DNA of 64,000 bases from Anaeromonas gelatinilytica (lineage in GTDB: Bacteria > Bacillota > Clostridia > Tissierellales > SIT17): positions 1-64,000 of the forward strand of contig NZ_WSFU01000127.1 in the NCBI RefSeq assembly GCF_016820635.1, read 5' to 3'. A model generated the notes under the pieces. That model worked only from the letters and a program-made list of their open reading frames with translations. It searched no databases and was not told the origin of the DNA. Shown piece by piece: positions 18,773 to 28,207 of the stretch (position 1 is the stretch's first letter; every line of letters begins with the position of its first letter). A program made the translations under genes and the position numbers.

Positions 18773-19789
18773 ATGGAAGAACTAAAGAATAATAAAAATT
18801 CAATATATGATTTAAAAAGATTCAATAATATTATATCGAGGCTAGATATAATATTGGAAAATGTTTTAAAAAATATACCTATTGGATATAAAAATTCGGT
18901 AGAGGAAATTAGGTTAAGAATTCAAAAGCCTCTTATGATAGATGTGAGAGGTAAAGATTATTTTATTACTGAAAATGGGCAATTAACAAAAGATAGTATG
19001 AGAGGATATATTATTAAAAAAGAGAATATAAAGAAAAGTTTTGAAAGATTATGTGAATATTCTATATATGCTGTGGAAGATGAAATTAGAAATGGATTTA
19101 TTACTATTAAAGGAGGACATAGAATCGGTATATCTGGAAAAGTAATTTATAAAAATAAATGTATTTCTACAATAAAAGATATATCATCAATTAATATTAG
19201 AATAGCAAGAGAGAAAATAGGAGTTTCTAAAAATATTATTGGCTATTTAGTGGACAAGGATAGTATATATAATACGCTTATAATTTCTCCACCTCAATGT
19301 GGGAAGACAACGTTATTAAGGGATATTATAAGAAGTATAAGTAATGGAATTAGTGAGTATGGTATAAGAGGTCTTAAAGTAGCTGTAATAGATGAAAGGT
19401 CTGAGATTGGTGGTATATATCAAGGAATTCCTCAAAATGATTTAGGAGTTAGGACTGATATTTTGGATAGAGTAAATAAATATGATGGTACATTAATGAT
19501 GTTAAGATCCTTATCACCACATGTTATTGCTACTGATGAATTAGGAGATAAACTTGATATTGATGCAATAAATAATTCTTTAAAAGCAGGAGTAAAAATA
19601 CTTACAACAATTCATGGAGCAAATATAGAAGATATTAAAAATAAACCAAATATATCATTGATAATGAAAGAAAAAATATTTCAAAGAATAATTATCTTAG
19701 ATAATTCTAAAGGAGTAGGAACAGTAAAAGATATTGTAGATGGAAAAACAAATAAGTCTCTTATTAATAATAGAGGAGGAATCATATGA
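18773..19789 (+). CDS. spoIIIAA: Stage III sporulation ATPase SpoIIIAA
   Basis: Secretion-type AAA+ ATPase of the SpoIIIA-SpoIIQ channel, made in the mother cell. Visible are the Walker A PPQCGKTTLLRDI, the following VIDERSEIGG, and the LRSLSPHVIATDELG Walker B region. About 338 aa from ATG 18773, which has AAGGAGGGA upstream; an in-frame TTG at 18731 would add 14 residues without a good ribosome-binding site. First of eight genes in the canonical order. Confidence 0.95.
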   Translation: MEELKNNKNSIYDLKRFNNIISRLDIILENVLKNIPIGYKNSVEEIRLRIQKPLMIDVRGKDYFITENGQLTKDSMRGYIIKKENIKKSFERLCEYSIYAVEDEIRNGFITIKGGHRIGISGKVIYKNKCISTIKDISSINIRIAREKIGVSKNIIGYLVDKDSIYNTLIISPPQCGKTTLLRDIIRSISNGISEYGIRGLKVAVIDERSEIGGIYQGIPQNDLGVRTDILDRVNKYDGTLMMLRSLSPHVIATDELGDKLDIDAINNSLKAGVKILTTIHGANIEDIKNKPNISLIMKEKIFQRIIILDNSKGVGTVKDIVDGKTNKSLINNRGGII

Positions 19790-20310
19790 TCTTAATAAAG
19801 TTATTAGCTTGTGGAATGATTATTATTCCTAGTACAATTATGGGAATAATGATGGGGAAAAAATATTCTAATAGAGTTAATAATATTACATCTATTATTA
19901 ATTGTTTACTTGTATTAGAAACTGAAATTATACATTTGTCTAATCCAATTAATGTAGCTTTTAAAAATGTAGATGAGAAAGGTAATAACAAAATTTCTTG
20001 TATTTTTCCTAATATAGTAGAAATATTGAATTCTAATCGAGAAATGAGTTTATTTAGAGCATTTAAAAAAGAATTAATTGTAAATAGAACAAAATATAAT
20101 TTTACGAAAGAAGATGAAGAAATAATTTTATCGTTAGCTAAGGTGATAGGGGTTACAGATAAAGAAGAACAGAAAAAACATTTTAATACTGTTATTCAAC
20201 AGTTAAAAATACAAAGAAATCAGGCAATTGAAGAGAGTAAAAAAAATGAGAAATTATATAAAAAACTAGGTGTAATATTTGGATTATTATTAATATTAAT
20301 TTTAGTTTAA
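19786..20310 (+). CDS. spoIIIAB: Stage III sporulation protein SpoIIIAB
   Basis: Membrane protein of the feeding-tube complex with GspF/PilC-like fold. N-terminal hydrophobic helix (about 2-24), cytoplasmic helical region and a C-terminal membrane anchor (about 158-174). 174 aa, standard length. The ATG overlaps the spoIIIAA stop (ATGA); GAGGAGG lies upstream. Confidence 0.92.
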   Translation: MILIKLLACGMIIIPSTIMGIMMGKKYSNRVNNITSIINCLLVLETEIIHLSNPINVAFKNVDEKGNNKISCIFPNIVEILNSNREMSLFRAFKKELIVNRTKYNFTKEDEEIILSLAKVIGVTDKEEQKKHFNTVIQQLKIQRNQAIEESKKNEKLYKKLGVIFGLLLILILV

Positions 20311-20323
20311 AGGAGAGTTTGAT

Positions 20324-20521
20324 ATGAGTATAGATATTATTTTTAAGATTGCAGGTATAGGTTTGCTTGTATCGGTGACGAATCAAATATTAACTAGAGC
20401 AGAAAGAGAAGAGATGGCTACTATGGTAACTTTAGTTGGAATTGTTATGGTATTAACTATAGTAATAGATTTAATAATTGATTTATTTAATAATGTCAAA
20501 TCAATTTTTCAATTATATTAA
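20324..20521 (+). CDS. spoIIIAC: Stage III sporulation protein SpoIIIAC
   Basis: 65-aa protein with two membrane helices and the connecting charged loop NQILTRAEREEMATM, which is highly typical of SpoIIIAC. ATG 20324 follows AGGAGAG. Located between AB and AD as expected. Confidence 0.94.
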   Translation: MSIDIIFKIAGIGLLVSVTNQILTRAEREEMATMVTLVGIVMVLTIVIDLIIDLFNNVKSIFQLY

Positions 20522-20533
20522 GAGGGATTTAAA

Positions 20534-20920
20534 ATGAATATTATACAAATAGTTGCTATTGGATTAGTTTCTACTGTAATTATGATTATTTTGAGAGAAG
20601 AAAGACCAGAAATAGCTGTAGTACTAAGTATTGCAACCGGAGCTTTAATATTTATTTTTATTATTGATAAGGTAGTCTATGTAATAGATGTACTGAAAGA
20701 TTTATCGAATAAAGCAGATTTGGATTTTATATATTTTACAACTATATTGAAAATAATTGGAATTGCATATGTTTGTGAATTTGGTTCTCAAATTGCAAAA
20801 GATGCAGGAGAAGAGTCAATTGCTACAAAGATTGAATTAGCTGGTAAAGTAATGATATTAGTAATTTCAATTCCTATTTTAATGGCTCTTTTAGATTTGA
20901 TTATAAAAATAATGCCTTAA
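20534..20920 (+). CDS. spoIIIAD: Stage III sporulation protein SpoIIIAD
   Basis: 128-aa protein with four membrane helices; LREERPEIAVVLSIATG and LKIIGIAYVCEFGSQIAKDAGE are the family signatures. It resembles SpoIIIAC in its first half. ATG 20534 follows AGAGGGA. Confidence 0.94.
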   Translation: MNIIQIVAIGLVSTVIMIILREERPEIAVVLSIATGALIFIFIIDKVVYVIDVLKDLSNKADLDFIYFTTILKIIGIAYVCEFGSQIAKDAGEESIATKIELAGKVMILVISIPILMALLDLIIKIMP

Positions 20921-20931
20921 AGGTGTGGGTT

Positions 20932-22116
20932 ATGAGAAAAACTATAAGTTTAATTTTATTAATTATATTAATGATTACATGTTCATATGCTTATGCAGAA
21001 TCAGAAGATAATGAAACAAATATACCTTATGAAGTTATAGATAAACAATTAGATAGTTTAAATATAAAAGAAGTAACAAATATAATAAAAGAAATAAATT
21101 ATGATACTGGAGAGTACTTTGGAGATTTAGAATTTAATTCTTTAATAGAAAAAATAATAAAGGGAGAAAAAATATTTGAAGAAGATAGAATATTAAATGG
21201 AATATTAAAATTAGTATTAAATGAACTAATGGAAAATATGAGTTTAATAATACAAATATTATTGTTATCAATAATATCTGCTATATTAATGAATCTTCAA
21301 AAAGCTTTTGATAATAAAGCGGTATCAAATACGGCACAATTTATTACTTATATTATACTTATATCAATCGTAATAAAGAGTTTTGTTTTATCAATGGAAA
21401 TAGGTAAATCTACGATAGATAATATGGTGGTATTTATGCAAGCCTTATTACCAGTATTATTTGTATTACTAATGGCTGTAGGTGGACTAGCTTCTTCGTC
21501 ATTATTACATCCATTAATATTAGGTTCATTAGGATTATTTAGTACATTAATAAAGGAAATAATAATACCCTTGATATTCTTTTCTACAATATTAGGATTA
21601 GTAAGTAATATTTCAGATAGAATACAGGTTGATCGTGTATCAGGTTTATTAAGAGAAATATCTGTTGTAGTTTTAGGAGCTTCATTTACTATATTTATGG
21701 GTATTATGTCCATTCAAGGAATAAGTACAGCTCAAATTGATGGTATTACTATTAGAACAGCTAAATTTGCTGTTGATAATTTAATTCCAGTAGTGGGAGG
21801 ATTTTTGTCAGATGCAATGGATACTGTTGTGGGGTGTTCTTTGTTATTAAAAAATTCTGTAGGTGTAATAGGAGTAATGACATTATTTCTTATTGTTATA
21901 ATTCCTGCAATTAAATTAATATCTATAATATTTGCATATAGGATAACGGCAGCCATTATTGAACCAATATCTGACGAAAGAATAGTAAAGGGTTTAAATA
22001 ATGTTAGTAAAGCACTAATAATATTGTTAGGATTATTATTGACGGTGACTCTTATGTTTATTATAGCTATAACAATAATAGTTGGAGCAGGAAATGTTAG
22101 CTTAATGATGAGGTAG
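20932..22116 (+). CDS. spoIIIAE: Stage III sporulation protein SpoIIIAE
   Basis: Polytopic permease-like core of the SpoIIIA complex. A signal peptide (MRKTISLILLIILMITCSYA, ending near residue 22) precedes an extracytoplasmic segment and about eight membrane helices. The stretch LPVLFVLLMAVGGLASSSLLHP is characteristic. 394 aa from ATG 20932, six bases after AAGGTG; GTG 20923 overlaps that site and is rejected. Confidence 0.95.
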   Translation: MRKTISLILLIILMITCSYAYAESEDNETNIPYEVIDKQLDSLNIKEVTNIIKEINYDTGEYFGDLEFNSLIEKIIKGEKIFEEDRILNGILKLVLNELMENMSLIIQILLLSIISAILMNLQKAFDNKAVSNTAQFITYIILISIVIKSFVLSMEIGKSTIDNMVVFMQALLPVLFVLLMAVGGLASSSLLHPLILGSLGLFSTLIKEIIIPLIFFSTILGLVSNISDRIQVDRVSGLLREISVVVLGASFTIFMGIMSIQGISTAQIDGITIRTAKFAVDNLIPVVGGFLSDAMDTVVGCSLLLKNSVGVIGVMTLFLIVIIPAIKLISIIFAYRITAAIIEPISDERIVKGLNNVSKALIILLGLLLTVTLMFIIAITIIVGAGNVSLMMR

Positions 22117-22125
22117 GTGTTAATT

Positions 22126-22710
22126 ATGATTGAATTTTTGAGACAATGGATTATGAACATTGTAGTAGTTTCCATATTTATTGCTTTATTAGAAGCTATT
22201 TTACCTGATAATAACTTTAAAGGATATGTAAAAATGATAAGTGGATTCTTAATGATAATTGTTTTGCTGAATCCATTCATAAAATTAATATCAAACAACA
22301 TAAGTATAGATAAGGAAGTCTTTGCAAATATTGATAGAAATAATGAAATAGAGAATTCAAAAGAAAATATTACTATTTCCAATGAAGATCAAATTAAAAA
22401 TTTATATATAGATAAAATTAAAAATAATATTATATATTCGGTAGAATCAAACTTTCAATATGATGTTATGGATGTAGACATTGAAATGTCAGAAGGAAAA
22501 GAAACATATGGTGAAATTTTAGAAGTGAGTCTTAATATTATTAAAAATGAAAATAAGGATATGAAAAATAATAAAATAGTTATAGAGGAAATTGAATCAT
22601 CAAATAGCAATGATAAAAATAATAAAGAAGAAATTAATTATGACGAATTAAAGGAGTATATTTCTAAAGAATATAACATACCATTTGAAAAAATTACAAT
22701 TAATGAATGA
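22126..22710 (+). CDS. spoIIIAF: Stage III sporulation protein SpoIIIAF
   Basis: Two N-terminal membrane helices (FLRQWIMNIVVVSIFIALLEAILPDN, with the conserved LPDNNFKGYVKMISGFLMI), then a ring-forming domain of the EscJ/PrgK type, ending YNIPFEKITINE. 194 aa from ATG 22126 behind AGGTAGGTG. Confidence 0.93.
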   Translation: MIEFLRQWIMNIVVVSIFIALLEAILPDNNFKGYVKMISGFLMIIVLLNPFIKLISNNISIDKEVFANIDRNNEIENSKENITISNEDQIKNLYIDKIKNNIIYSVESNFQYDVMDVDIEMSEGKETYGEILEVSLNIIKNENKDMKNNKIVIEEIESSNSNDKNNKEEINYDELKEYISKEYNIPFEKITINE

Positions 22711-22723
22711 TAGGAGGAATACT

Positions 22724-23308
22724 GTGAAAAAAGAAAAAATTTTAGATAATTTGATACAAAAAGTATCACAGAATAAAAAATATACTAATTTAGCTATTAT
22801 AATATCTATTGGAATTATGATTTTAATAGGATTAACTGTATTTTATGATAATGATAATGGAGTAAATAAAATTATAGATGATGATGATAGTGATGAAGAT
22901 TATAGTGAAAACAATATGAGTGACTATGCTAAAGAAATAGAGATAAAATTAAAGAAAATTTTAAGTGAAATGGAGGGAGTTGGTGAAGTAGAAGCAATGG
23001 TAACATTAGTAGAAAATTCCGAAAGTGTACCAGCAACAGATAAAACCACAAATAAAGAAAGTACCATAGAAAATGATGCTCAAGGAGGAAACAGAGAAGT
23101 TGTAAGGGAAGAGAATACAGAAAAAGTAGTAATTACTGGGAATCAAAATTCTATGATGACATTAAAAGAAGTTAAACCTGAAATCAAAGGTGTAATAATA
23201 GTAGCTCAGGGGGCTTCAGATATAAATGTAAAAGAATCTATTTATGAAGCTGTTAAAACTGTCTTAGGATTAAGTGGAAATAAGGTGGAAGTTTATGTTA
23301 AAAAATAA
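22724..23308 (+). CDS. spoIIIAG: Stage III sporulation protein SpoIIIAG
   Basis: One membrane helix (about 24-43) and a ring-building domain that forms a large multimeric ring in the intermembrane space. The acidic linker after the helix (DDDDSDEDYSENN) and the conserved KILSEMEGVGEVEAMVTL and KGVIIVAQGA segments identify it. GTG 22724 follows TAGGAGGA; 194 aa. Confidence 0.93.
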   Translation: MKKEKILDNLIQKVSQNKKYTNLAIIISIGIMILIGLTVFYDNDNGVNKIIDDDDSDEDYSENNMSDYAKEIEIKLKKILSEMEGVGEVEAMVTLVENSESVPATDKTTNKESTIENDAQGGNREVVREENTEKVVITGNQNSMMTLKEVKPEIKGVIIVAQGASDINVKESIYEAVKTVLGLSGNKVEVYVKK

Positions 23309-23324
23309 AAATGGGGGAATAATA

Positions 23325-24011
23325 ATGATAATAAGAAAGAAAACCGTTTATTTAGTTTCTTTAGTATTAATGTTAGTAATGGTAGGATTTATAAATCATA
23401 AATTATCAAAGGAAACAGCGATTGAATCATCTGAAGATTATCAAGGCTATGAAGAAGAATTAATGGAAGTAGAAAATGAGAATAGTGATTTGGTAGAAGT
23501 TGTAAATGAAGAAGACACAGAAGAAGCATCGGCTGAAGAGGAAGAAAATGAAGAAAATATAGAAGTGGTTGATAGTACTGATACAGAAGTAGAAAATGTT
23601 ACTTCAGAAGTAAATAAAGAGATAAATTCTACTATTAGTAATGAAAAAAACATAGAAAAAAGTAATTACTTTGTAGAGTATAGAGTAGAAAGAGATAAGA
23701 TGAGAGCAGAGTTAATAGATAGATTAAAAGAAATTGTTAATAATGAAGGAACTAGTCAAAGTGTTAGAGATAGCGCTCAGGAAGAAATCATTGAGGTGGG
23801 TAATATTACTGAAAAAGAATTACTTATAGAAGGTTTAGTTAAATCTAAAGGATTTGAAGATGCTTTAGTACTTATTAGTGATAATGGGGCAAGGATAGTA
23901 ATAAATAAGAAAGAATTATCAGAAAAAGAAGTTATGCAAATATTAGAGATTGTTACATCAGAAACTGATTTGAAAGCAGCTGATATAAAAGTGATGAGTA
24001 AGCAAAGTTAA
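23325..24011 (+). CDS. spoIIIAH: Stage III sporulation protein SpoIIIAH
   Basis: Single-pass membrane protein whose outer domain pairs with SpoIIQ to join mother-cell and forespore membranes. Helix at about 8-25, a very acidic Glu/Val linker of about 60 residues, then the SpoIIIAH ring domain (YRVERDKMRAELIDRLKEI ... EIVTSETDLKAADIKVMSK). 228 aa from ATG 23325 behind GGGGGAA. The linker is longer and more acidic than in B. subtilis. Confidence 0.93.
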   Translation: MIIRKKTVYLVSLVLMLVMVGFINHKLSKETAIESSEDYQGYEEELMEVENENSDLVEVVNEEDTEEASAEEEENEENIEVVDSTDTEVENVTSEVNKEINSTISNEKNIEKSNYFVEYRVERDKMRAELIDRLKEIVNNEGTSQSVRDSAQEEIIEVGNITEKELLIEGLVKSKGFEDALVLISDNGARIVINKKELSEKEVMQILEIVTSETDLKAADIKVMSKQS

Positions 24012-24014
24012 TAT

Positions 24015-24043
24015 TTGTAAAGATACTTTGAATTTGATATAAT
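24015..24043 (+). promoter_or_regulatory. Sigma-A promoter of the asp23-type gene
   Basis: TTGTAA (24015-24020), 17-bp spacer, TATAAT (24038-24043), 36 bp before the start. It separates vegetative transcription from the spoIIIA operon. Confidence 0.65.
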
Positions 24044-24078
24044 TATTTTGTAATTATAGTTATGCAGGAGGTGCAGTT

Positions 24079-24468
24079 ATGGCTGATATAAATAATGATA
24101 AGCAATTTGAAAACGGACAAATTAAAATTTCAGATGAAGTTGTAGAAACAATTGCAGGGTTAGCAGCTACGGAAATTGAAGGCGTTGCTGGTATGAGTGG
24201 AGGATTTACTGGTGGAATAGCAGATATTTTAGGTAAGAAAAACTTATCTAAAGGAGTTAAAGTTCAAGTAGAAGATAAGGATACATCTATTGATTTGTAC
24301 ATAATAGTAAAATATGGAGCTAAAATACCAGAAGTAGCATGGAAAATTCAAGAAAGTGTTAAAGATGCTGTGATAAATATGACTGGTTTAAAAGTATTGG
24401 AAGTTAATATTCATGTTCAAGGTGTTGAGCTTGAGAGAGAAGATTCATCAGATGATGAGGAACTTTAA
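24079..24468 (+). CDS. Asp23/Gls24 family envelope protein (YqhY-like)
   Basis: 129-aa member of the Asp23 family. In Firmicutes the YqhY type sits just before nusB and has been linked to fatty-acid and envelope homeostasis. The family phrases ISDEVVETIAGLAATEIEGVAGM and VKDAVINMTGLKVLEVNIHVQGV are intact. ATG 24079 follows AGGAGGTGC. Own promoter and terminator. Confidence 0.92.
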   Translation: MADINNDKQFENGQIKISDEVVETIAGLAATEIEGVAGMSGGFTGGIADILGKKNLSKGVKVQVEDKDTSIDLYIIVKYGAKIPEVAWKIQESVKDAVINMTGLKVLEVNIHVQGVELEREDSSDDEEL

Positions 24469-24488
24469 TAAGGTTATAAATACATATG

Positions 24489-24517
24489 ATTAACCCTCTG
24501 ATTATCAGGGGGTTAAT
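24489..24517 (+). terminator. Hairpin between asp23-type gene and nusB
   Basis: Arms 24489-24500 and 24506-24517 (ATTAACCC / GGGTTAAT ends, one G-U pair) with a five-base loop. Only three T residues follow, so read-through into nusB is likely. Confidence 0.65.
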
Positions 24518-24537
24518 TTAAAATAGGAGGAAGTTGT

Positions 24538-24957
24538 ATGGGAAGAAGAAATGCAAGAGAATCTTCAATGAAATTATTATATCAATTAGAGTTAAACAAG
24601 GATTTTAATGAAGAAACAATTGAGAGTTTTTTTAATAATGAAGATTTTTCAAATGAAGATTTTTCAAAAGATGAACAAAAATATATAGATCATTCAATTA
24701 GAACTATAAAGGAAAAATTAAATGTAATTGATGAAAATATTGAGAAGCATATTAATGGTTGGAAAAAAGATAGACTTTCAAAAGTGGACTTAGCTATATT
24801 GAGAATAGCTATTTATGAAATAATGTATAGAGATGATATACCTACGGAAGTATCAATAAATGAATCGATAGAAATAAGTAAAAAGTTTAGCTCTGATGAG
24901 TCTAGCAAATTTATAAATGGAGTATTAGGTACTTTTGTTAGAAAAAACTATGAATAA
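24538..24957 (+). CDS. nusB: Transcription antitermination protein NusB
   Basis: RNA-binding helical protein that binds boxA with NusE for rRNA antitermination. N-terminal RRNARESSMKLLYQLEL and C-terminal PTEVSINESIEISKKFSSDE...FINGVLG are the family signatures. 139 aa. ATG 24538 follows AGGAGGAAG. The next gene starts within its last codons. Confidence 0.96.
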   Translation: MGRRNARESSMKLLYQLELNKDFNEETIESFFNNEDFSNEDFSKDEQKYIDHSIRTIKEKLNVIDENIEKHINGWKKDRLSKVDLAILRIAIYEIMYRDDIPTEVSINESIEISKKFSSDESSKFINGVLGTFVRKNYE

Positions 24958-25918
24958 GTATTACGTAGGTATAGATACTAGTGCATATACTACATCTATA
25001 GGAGTAGTAGATGATAAAGAGAATATCATAGCTAATTATAGGCAAATACTTAAAGTAAATAAAGGAAGTAGAGGTTTGAGACAGCAAGATGCTGTTTTTC
25101 AACATATAAATAATATTCCTGATATAATTTCTACATTAAAGAAAAAAATAAATATGAAAGATATTAAAGCTATAGGATATACTGATCAACCAAGAAATAT
25201 TAAAGATTCATATATGCCAGTTTTTAATGTATCGAAAAGCTATGGTATATCATTATCTGAAGTACTTGGAATAAAAAGTTATAATTTTAGTCATCAAGAG
25301 GGACATATAGCTGCAGGATTGTATGATAAAAGTATCGATGAAAGTAAACCATTTATATGCATACATCTTTCAGGAGGAACTACAGAAGTATTATTAATAC
25401 AGAAAAAGAATTCTAGGTATTTTATAAATATAATAGGTGGGACGAAAGATATAAGTGCTGGACAATTAATTGATAGAATTGGAGTGAAATTGCAATTAGA
25501 TTTTCCTAGTGGAAAGTCTTTAGATAAGATTTCTAAAGAAGGATATGTTATTAAAGGTATACCTATAAGTATTAAAGAAAATTGGATTAATTTTTCTGGA
25601 CCAGAAACTTACTTTATTAGATTAATTGAAAATAAAAAATATAAAGATTGTGATATTGCCAAATCTGTTTTTTATTGTATTAATAACTCATTAGAAAATA
25701 TATTATTAAATATATTAAAAGAAAATAATGATATTGAGACTATTTTGATTGTAGGAGGGGTTGCTTCTAATACATTCTTAAGGGAAAATTTTTTAAAAAA
25801 TTTTAATAATATAGGTAAAAATATTATATTTTCAGATGTGAATTTATCAACAGACAATGGAGTTGGAGTGGCTATATTAGCTAAAAATTTCAAAAAAAGG
25901 GAGAATTATAATGAGTAA
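24950..25918 (+). CDS. TsaD/Kae1-family paralogue, function unknown
   Basis: ASKHA-fold protein of the M22/TsaD family, 322 aa from ATG 24950 (8-bp overlap with nusB). The metal ligands are kept: His115 and His119 in SHQEGH and Asp in LSTDNG near the end. The loop that in true TsaD reads DDAxGEAFDK is changed here to DISAGQLIDRIGVKL, and the N-terminus reads GIDTSAYTTSIG. In many Clostridia this second copy sits between nusB and folD/xseA, separate from the tsaBDE locus. It is probably not the t6A enzyme itself; its substrate is unknown. Confidence 0.8.
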   Translation: MNKYYVGIDTSAYTTSIGVVDDKENIIANYRQILKVNKGSRGLRQQDAVFQHINNIPDIISTLKKKINMKDIKAIGYTDQPRNIKDSYMPVFNVSKSYGISLSEVLGIKSYNFSHQEGHIAAGLYDKSIDESKPFICIHLSGGTTEVLLIQKKNSRYFINIIGGTKDISAGQLIDRIGVKLQLDFPSGKSLDKISKEGYVIKGIPISIKENWINFSGPETYFIRLIENKKYKDCDIAKSVFYCINNSLENILLNILKENNDIETILIVGGVASNTFLRENFLKNFNNIGKNIIFSDVNLSTDNGVGVAILAKNFKKRENYNE

Positions 25919-26768
25919 AATTATGGACGGTAGGGAAATATCAAATACTATTTTAAATAGAATTAAAAAAGATATTTTAGATAAAATAGATAAAGGATTA
26001 AGAAGACCTTCTTTAGCAGTAATTTATGTTGGGAATGATAAAGGATCTTTAGCTTATATTAAGATGATAAAAAGAAAATCTGAAAAAATCGGAATTGATT
26101 GTAATATACATAAGTTTCATAGTGATATAACGGAAGAGAAATTATTGAATGAAATGGATAAACTTAATAAGGATTCTTTAGTGGATGGAATATTGTTACA
26201 ATTACCTTTACCTAAAAAATTTAATCATAATTTAATAATCTCTAATATTAATCCAAATAAGGATGTAGATGGAGTACATTATTCAAATGCTGGGAAATTA
26301 TATCAAGGAGATGAAGTTATTATACCATGTACTCCAAAAGGTATAATGAGATTATTAGAAGAATATAAAGTGGAAATTGAAAGTAAGAATGTAGTTGTTA
26401 TTGGAAGAAGTAATATACTAGGAAAACCTATTAGTATGCTTATGTTAAATAGAAATGCAACTGTTACAATGTGTCATTCTAAAACTAAAAACTTGAGAAA
26501 TGTAACAATGAATGCTGATGTAATAATAAGTTGTGTTGGTAAAGTTCGATTAATAGAGAAAGATATGGTAAAAGAGGGTTCAATAATAATAGATGCAGGT
26601 ATAAATGATGTTGATGGAAAGATAGTTGGTGATGTAAACTATGATGAAGTAGAACAAAAAGCATCCTTAATAACTCCTGTCCCTGGAGGAGTAGGACCAA
26701 TGACAATAGCTATGTTATTAGAAAATGTTATGGAGGGTTACTCGAAAAATGGAACTAAAACCATTTAA
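25911..26768 (+). CDS. folD: Methylene-THF dehydrogenase/cyclohydrolase FolD
   Basis: Bifunctional enzyme interconverting 5,10-methylene-THF and 10-formyl-THF. Signatures YVGNDKGSLAYIKMIKRK (catalytic Tyr and Lys), VDGILLQLPLP, the NADP loop VVIGRSNILGKPI and TPVPGGVGPMT are complete. 285 aa. ATG 25911 overlaps the previous gene by 8 bp; AAGGGAG lies upstream. Its 3' end overlaps xseA. Confidence 0.97.
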   Translation: MSKIMDGREISNTILNRIKKDILDKIDKGLRRPSLAVIYVGNDKGSLAYIKMIKRKSEKIGIDCNIHKFHSDITEEKLLNEMDKLNKDSLVDGILLQLPLPKKFNHNLIISNINPNKDVDGVHYSNAGKLYQGDEVIIPCTPKGIMRLLEEYKVEIESKNVVVIGRSNILGKPISMLMLNRNATVTMCHSKTKNLRNVTMNADVIISCVGKVRLIEKDMVKEGSIIIDAGINDVDGKIVGDVNYDEVEQKASLITPVPGGVGPMTIAMLLENVMEGYSKNGTKTI

Positions 26769-27969
26769 AGTTTCGGAATTAAATTCTTATCTAAAAAAAA
26801 TATTAGAGGCAGATCCCATATTATGTAATATTAAAATTGAAGGAGAAATTTCTAATTTTAAATATCATTATAGTGGTCATATGTACTTTACATTGAAAGA
26901 TTATAAAAGTAGAATAAGATGTGTTATGTTTAATGGAGATAATAAATATTTGAATTTTTCTCTAGAAGATGGTATGAGGATAATAGCTGAAGGATATGTT
27001 TCTATATATGAAAGAGATGGATGTTATCAATTATATATAAAAAAAATAAAAAAAGATGGTATAGGAGATCTTTATGTAAAGTATGAAAAATTAAAAAAGG
27101 AATTAGAAGAAGAAGGCTTATTTAGTACGATAAATAAGAAAAAAATTAATAGGAATCCAAAAAAAATTGGTATAGTAACATCTTCAACAGGAGCAGCTAT
27201 AAGAGATATAATTACAGTAATTAAAAGAAGAAATCCAATGATAGATATGCTTGTATATCCAGTTCATGTTCAAGGGATATATTCTAAAGAAGAGATTTGT
27301 AAAGGGATAAGGTATTTCAATTTTAAAAAAGATGTAGACACTATTATTGTAGGTAGAGGGGGAGGATCTATAGAGGAACTTTGGTCCTTTAATGAAGAAG
27401 AAGTAGCTAGAGAAATATATAATTCTAAAATACCTGTTATATCAGCTGTAGGACATGAAACGGATTATACTATTGCAGATTTTGTAGCTGATTTAAGAGC
27501 TCCTACGCCTTCAGCAGCTGGGGAATTAGCTACGGAAGATATTGAAAATTTAAAAGATAGATTATTTAATATAAATATATTACTAATTGATTCTATTAAT
27601 AGAATTATTCAAAATGAAAAAAATATATTAAATACCTTTAAAAAGTCTAGATTTTTTTCTGAACCATTATATTATATAAATCAATATAAACAAAGATTGG
27701 ATTTTGAATTCAAAAAATTAATAAATACAGAACAGATATTAATTAATGATAGAAAAAATAAATTAAAAAATATAAAAGAGCAACTGAATAACTTAAATCC
27801 TACTTCTATATTAGAAAGAGGATATACCTATGTTGAAAATAATAAAAATATAATTAAGTCTGTTTCAAGAATAAATAAACATGATGAGATATTTATTCAT
27901 TTTAAAGATGGTATAGTTAAAGCTAATGTAGCAAAAATTTATAACGGGGAGGAAAAATATAGTGGCTAA
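26749..27969 (+). CDS. xseA: Exodeoxyribonuclease VII large subunit
   Basis: Single-strand DNA exonuclease subunit. N-terminal OB domain (LKPFKVSELNSYLKKIL ... YHYSGHMYFTLKD), the catalytic core with GIVTSSTGAAIRDI, VGRGGGSIEELWSFN and PVISAVGHETDYTIADFVAD, then a long coiled-coil and a C-terminal PTSILERGYTYV segment. 406 aa. ATG 26749 lies 11 bases after GGAGGG and overlaps folD by 20 bp. Confidence 0.97.
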   Translation: MELKPFKVSELNSYLKKILEADPILCNIKIEGEISNFKYHYSGHMYFTLKDYKSRIRCVMFNGDNKYLNFSLEDGMRIIAEGYVSIYERDGCYQLYIKKIKKDGIGDLYVKYEKLKKELEEEGLFSTINKKKINRNPKKIGIVTSSTGAAIRDIITVIKRRNPMIDMLVYPVHVQGIYSKEEICKGIRYFNFKKDVDTIIVGRGGGSIEELWSFNEEEVAREIYNSKIPVISAVGHETDYTIADFVADLRAPTPSAAGELATEDIENLKDRLFNINILLIDSINRIIQNEKNILNTFKKSRFFSEPLYYINQYKQRLDFEFKKLINTEQILINDRKNKLKNIKEQLNNLNPTSILERGYTYVENNKNIIKSVSRINKHDEIFIHFKDGIVKANVAKIYNGEEKYSG

Positions 27970-28198
27970 AAATGAAGAATTTAAATTAGAAGAAGCAATA
28001 TTACAATTAGAAAATATTGTTGAGGATTTGGAAAATGGAGATTTAACAATAGATAATGCTCTTGATGAATTTAAAAAAGGTATAAAATTATATAATAAAT
28101 GTTATAAGAAGATAGAAGAAACTGAAGGCGAGATTAAGTTGATTCTTGAAGATCAAAAGGGCAATTTTAATGAATCTAATTTTATGAATGTTGATTAG
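27962..28198 (+). CDS. xseB: Exodeoxyribonuclease VII small subunit
   Basis: 78-aa helical partner of XseA. The pattern LEEAILQLENIVEDLENGDLTIDNALDEFKKG is diagnostic. GTG 27962 follows GGGGAGGA and overlaps the xseA stop by 8 bp. Confidence 0.96.
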   Translation: MAKNEEFKLEEAILQLENIVEDLENGDLTIDNALDEFKKGIKLYNKCYKKIEETEGEIKLILEDQKGNFNESNFMNVD

Positions 28199-28207
28199 GA
28201 GGATAAT

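Noticed and set aside
21732-22382. Long minus-strand ORF opposite spoIIIAE/AF
   Set aside because: It is only open because AT-rich coding DNA lacks stops on the other strand; it crosses two real genes.
26485-26706. Minus-strand Leu/His-rich ORF opposite folD
   Set aside because: Composition is the mirror of the folD codons; no start signal.
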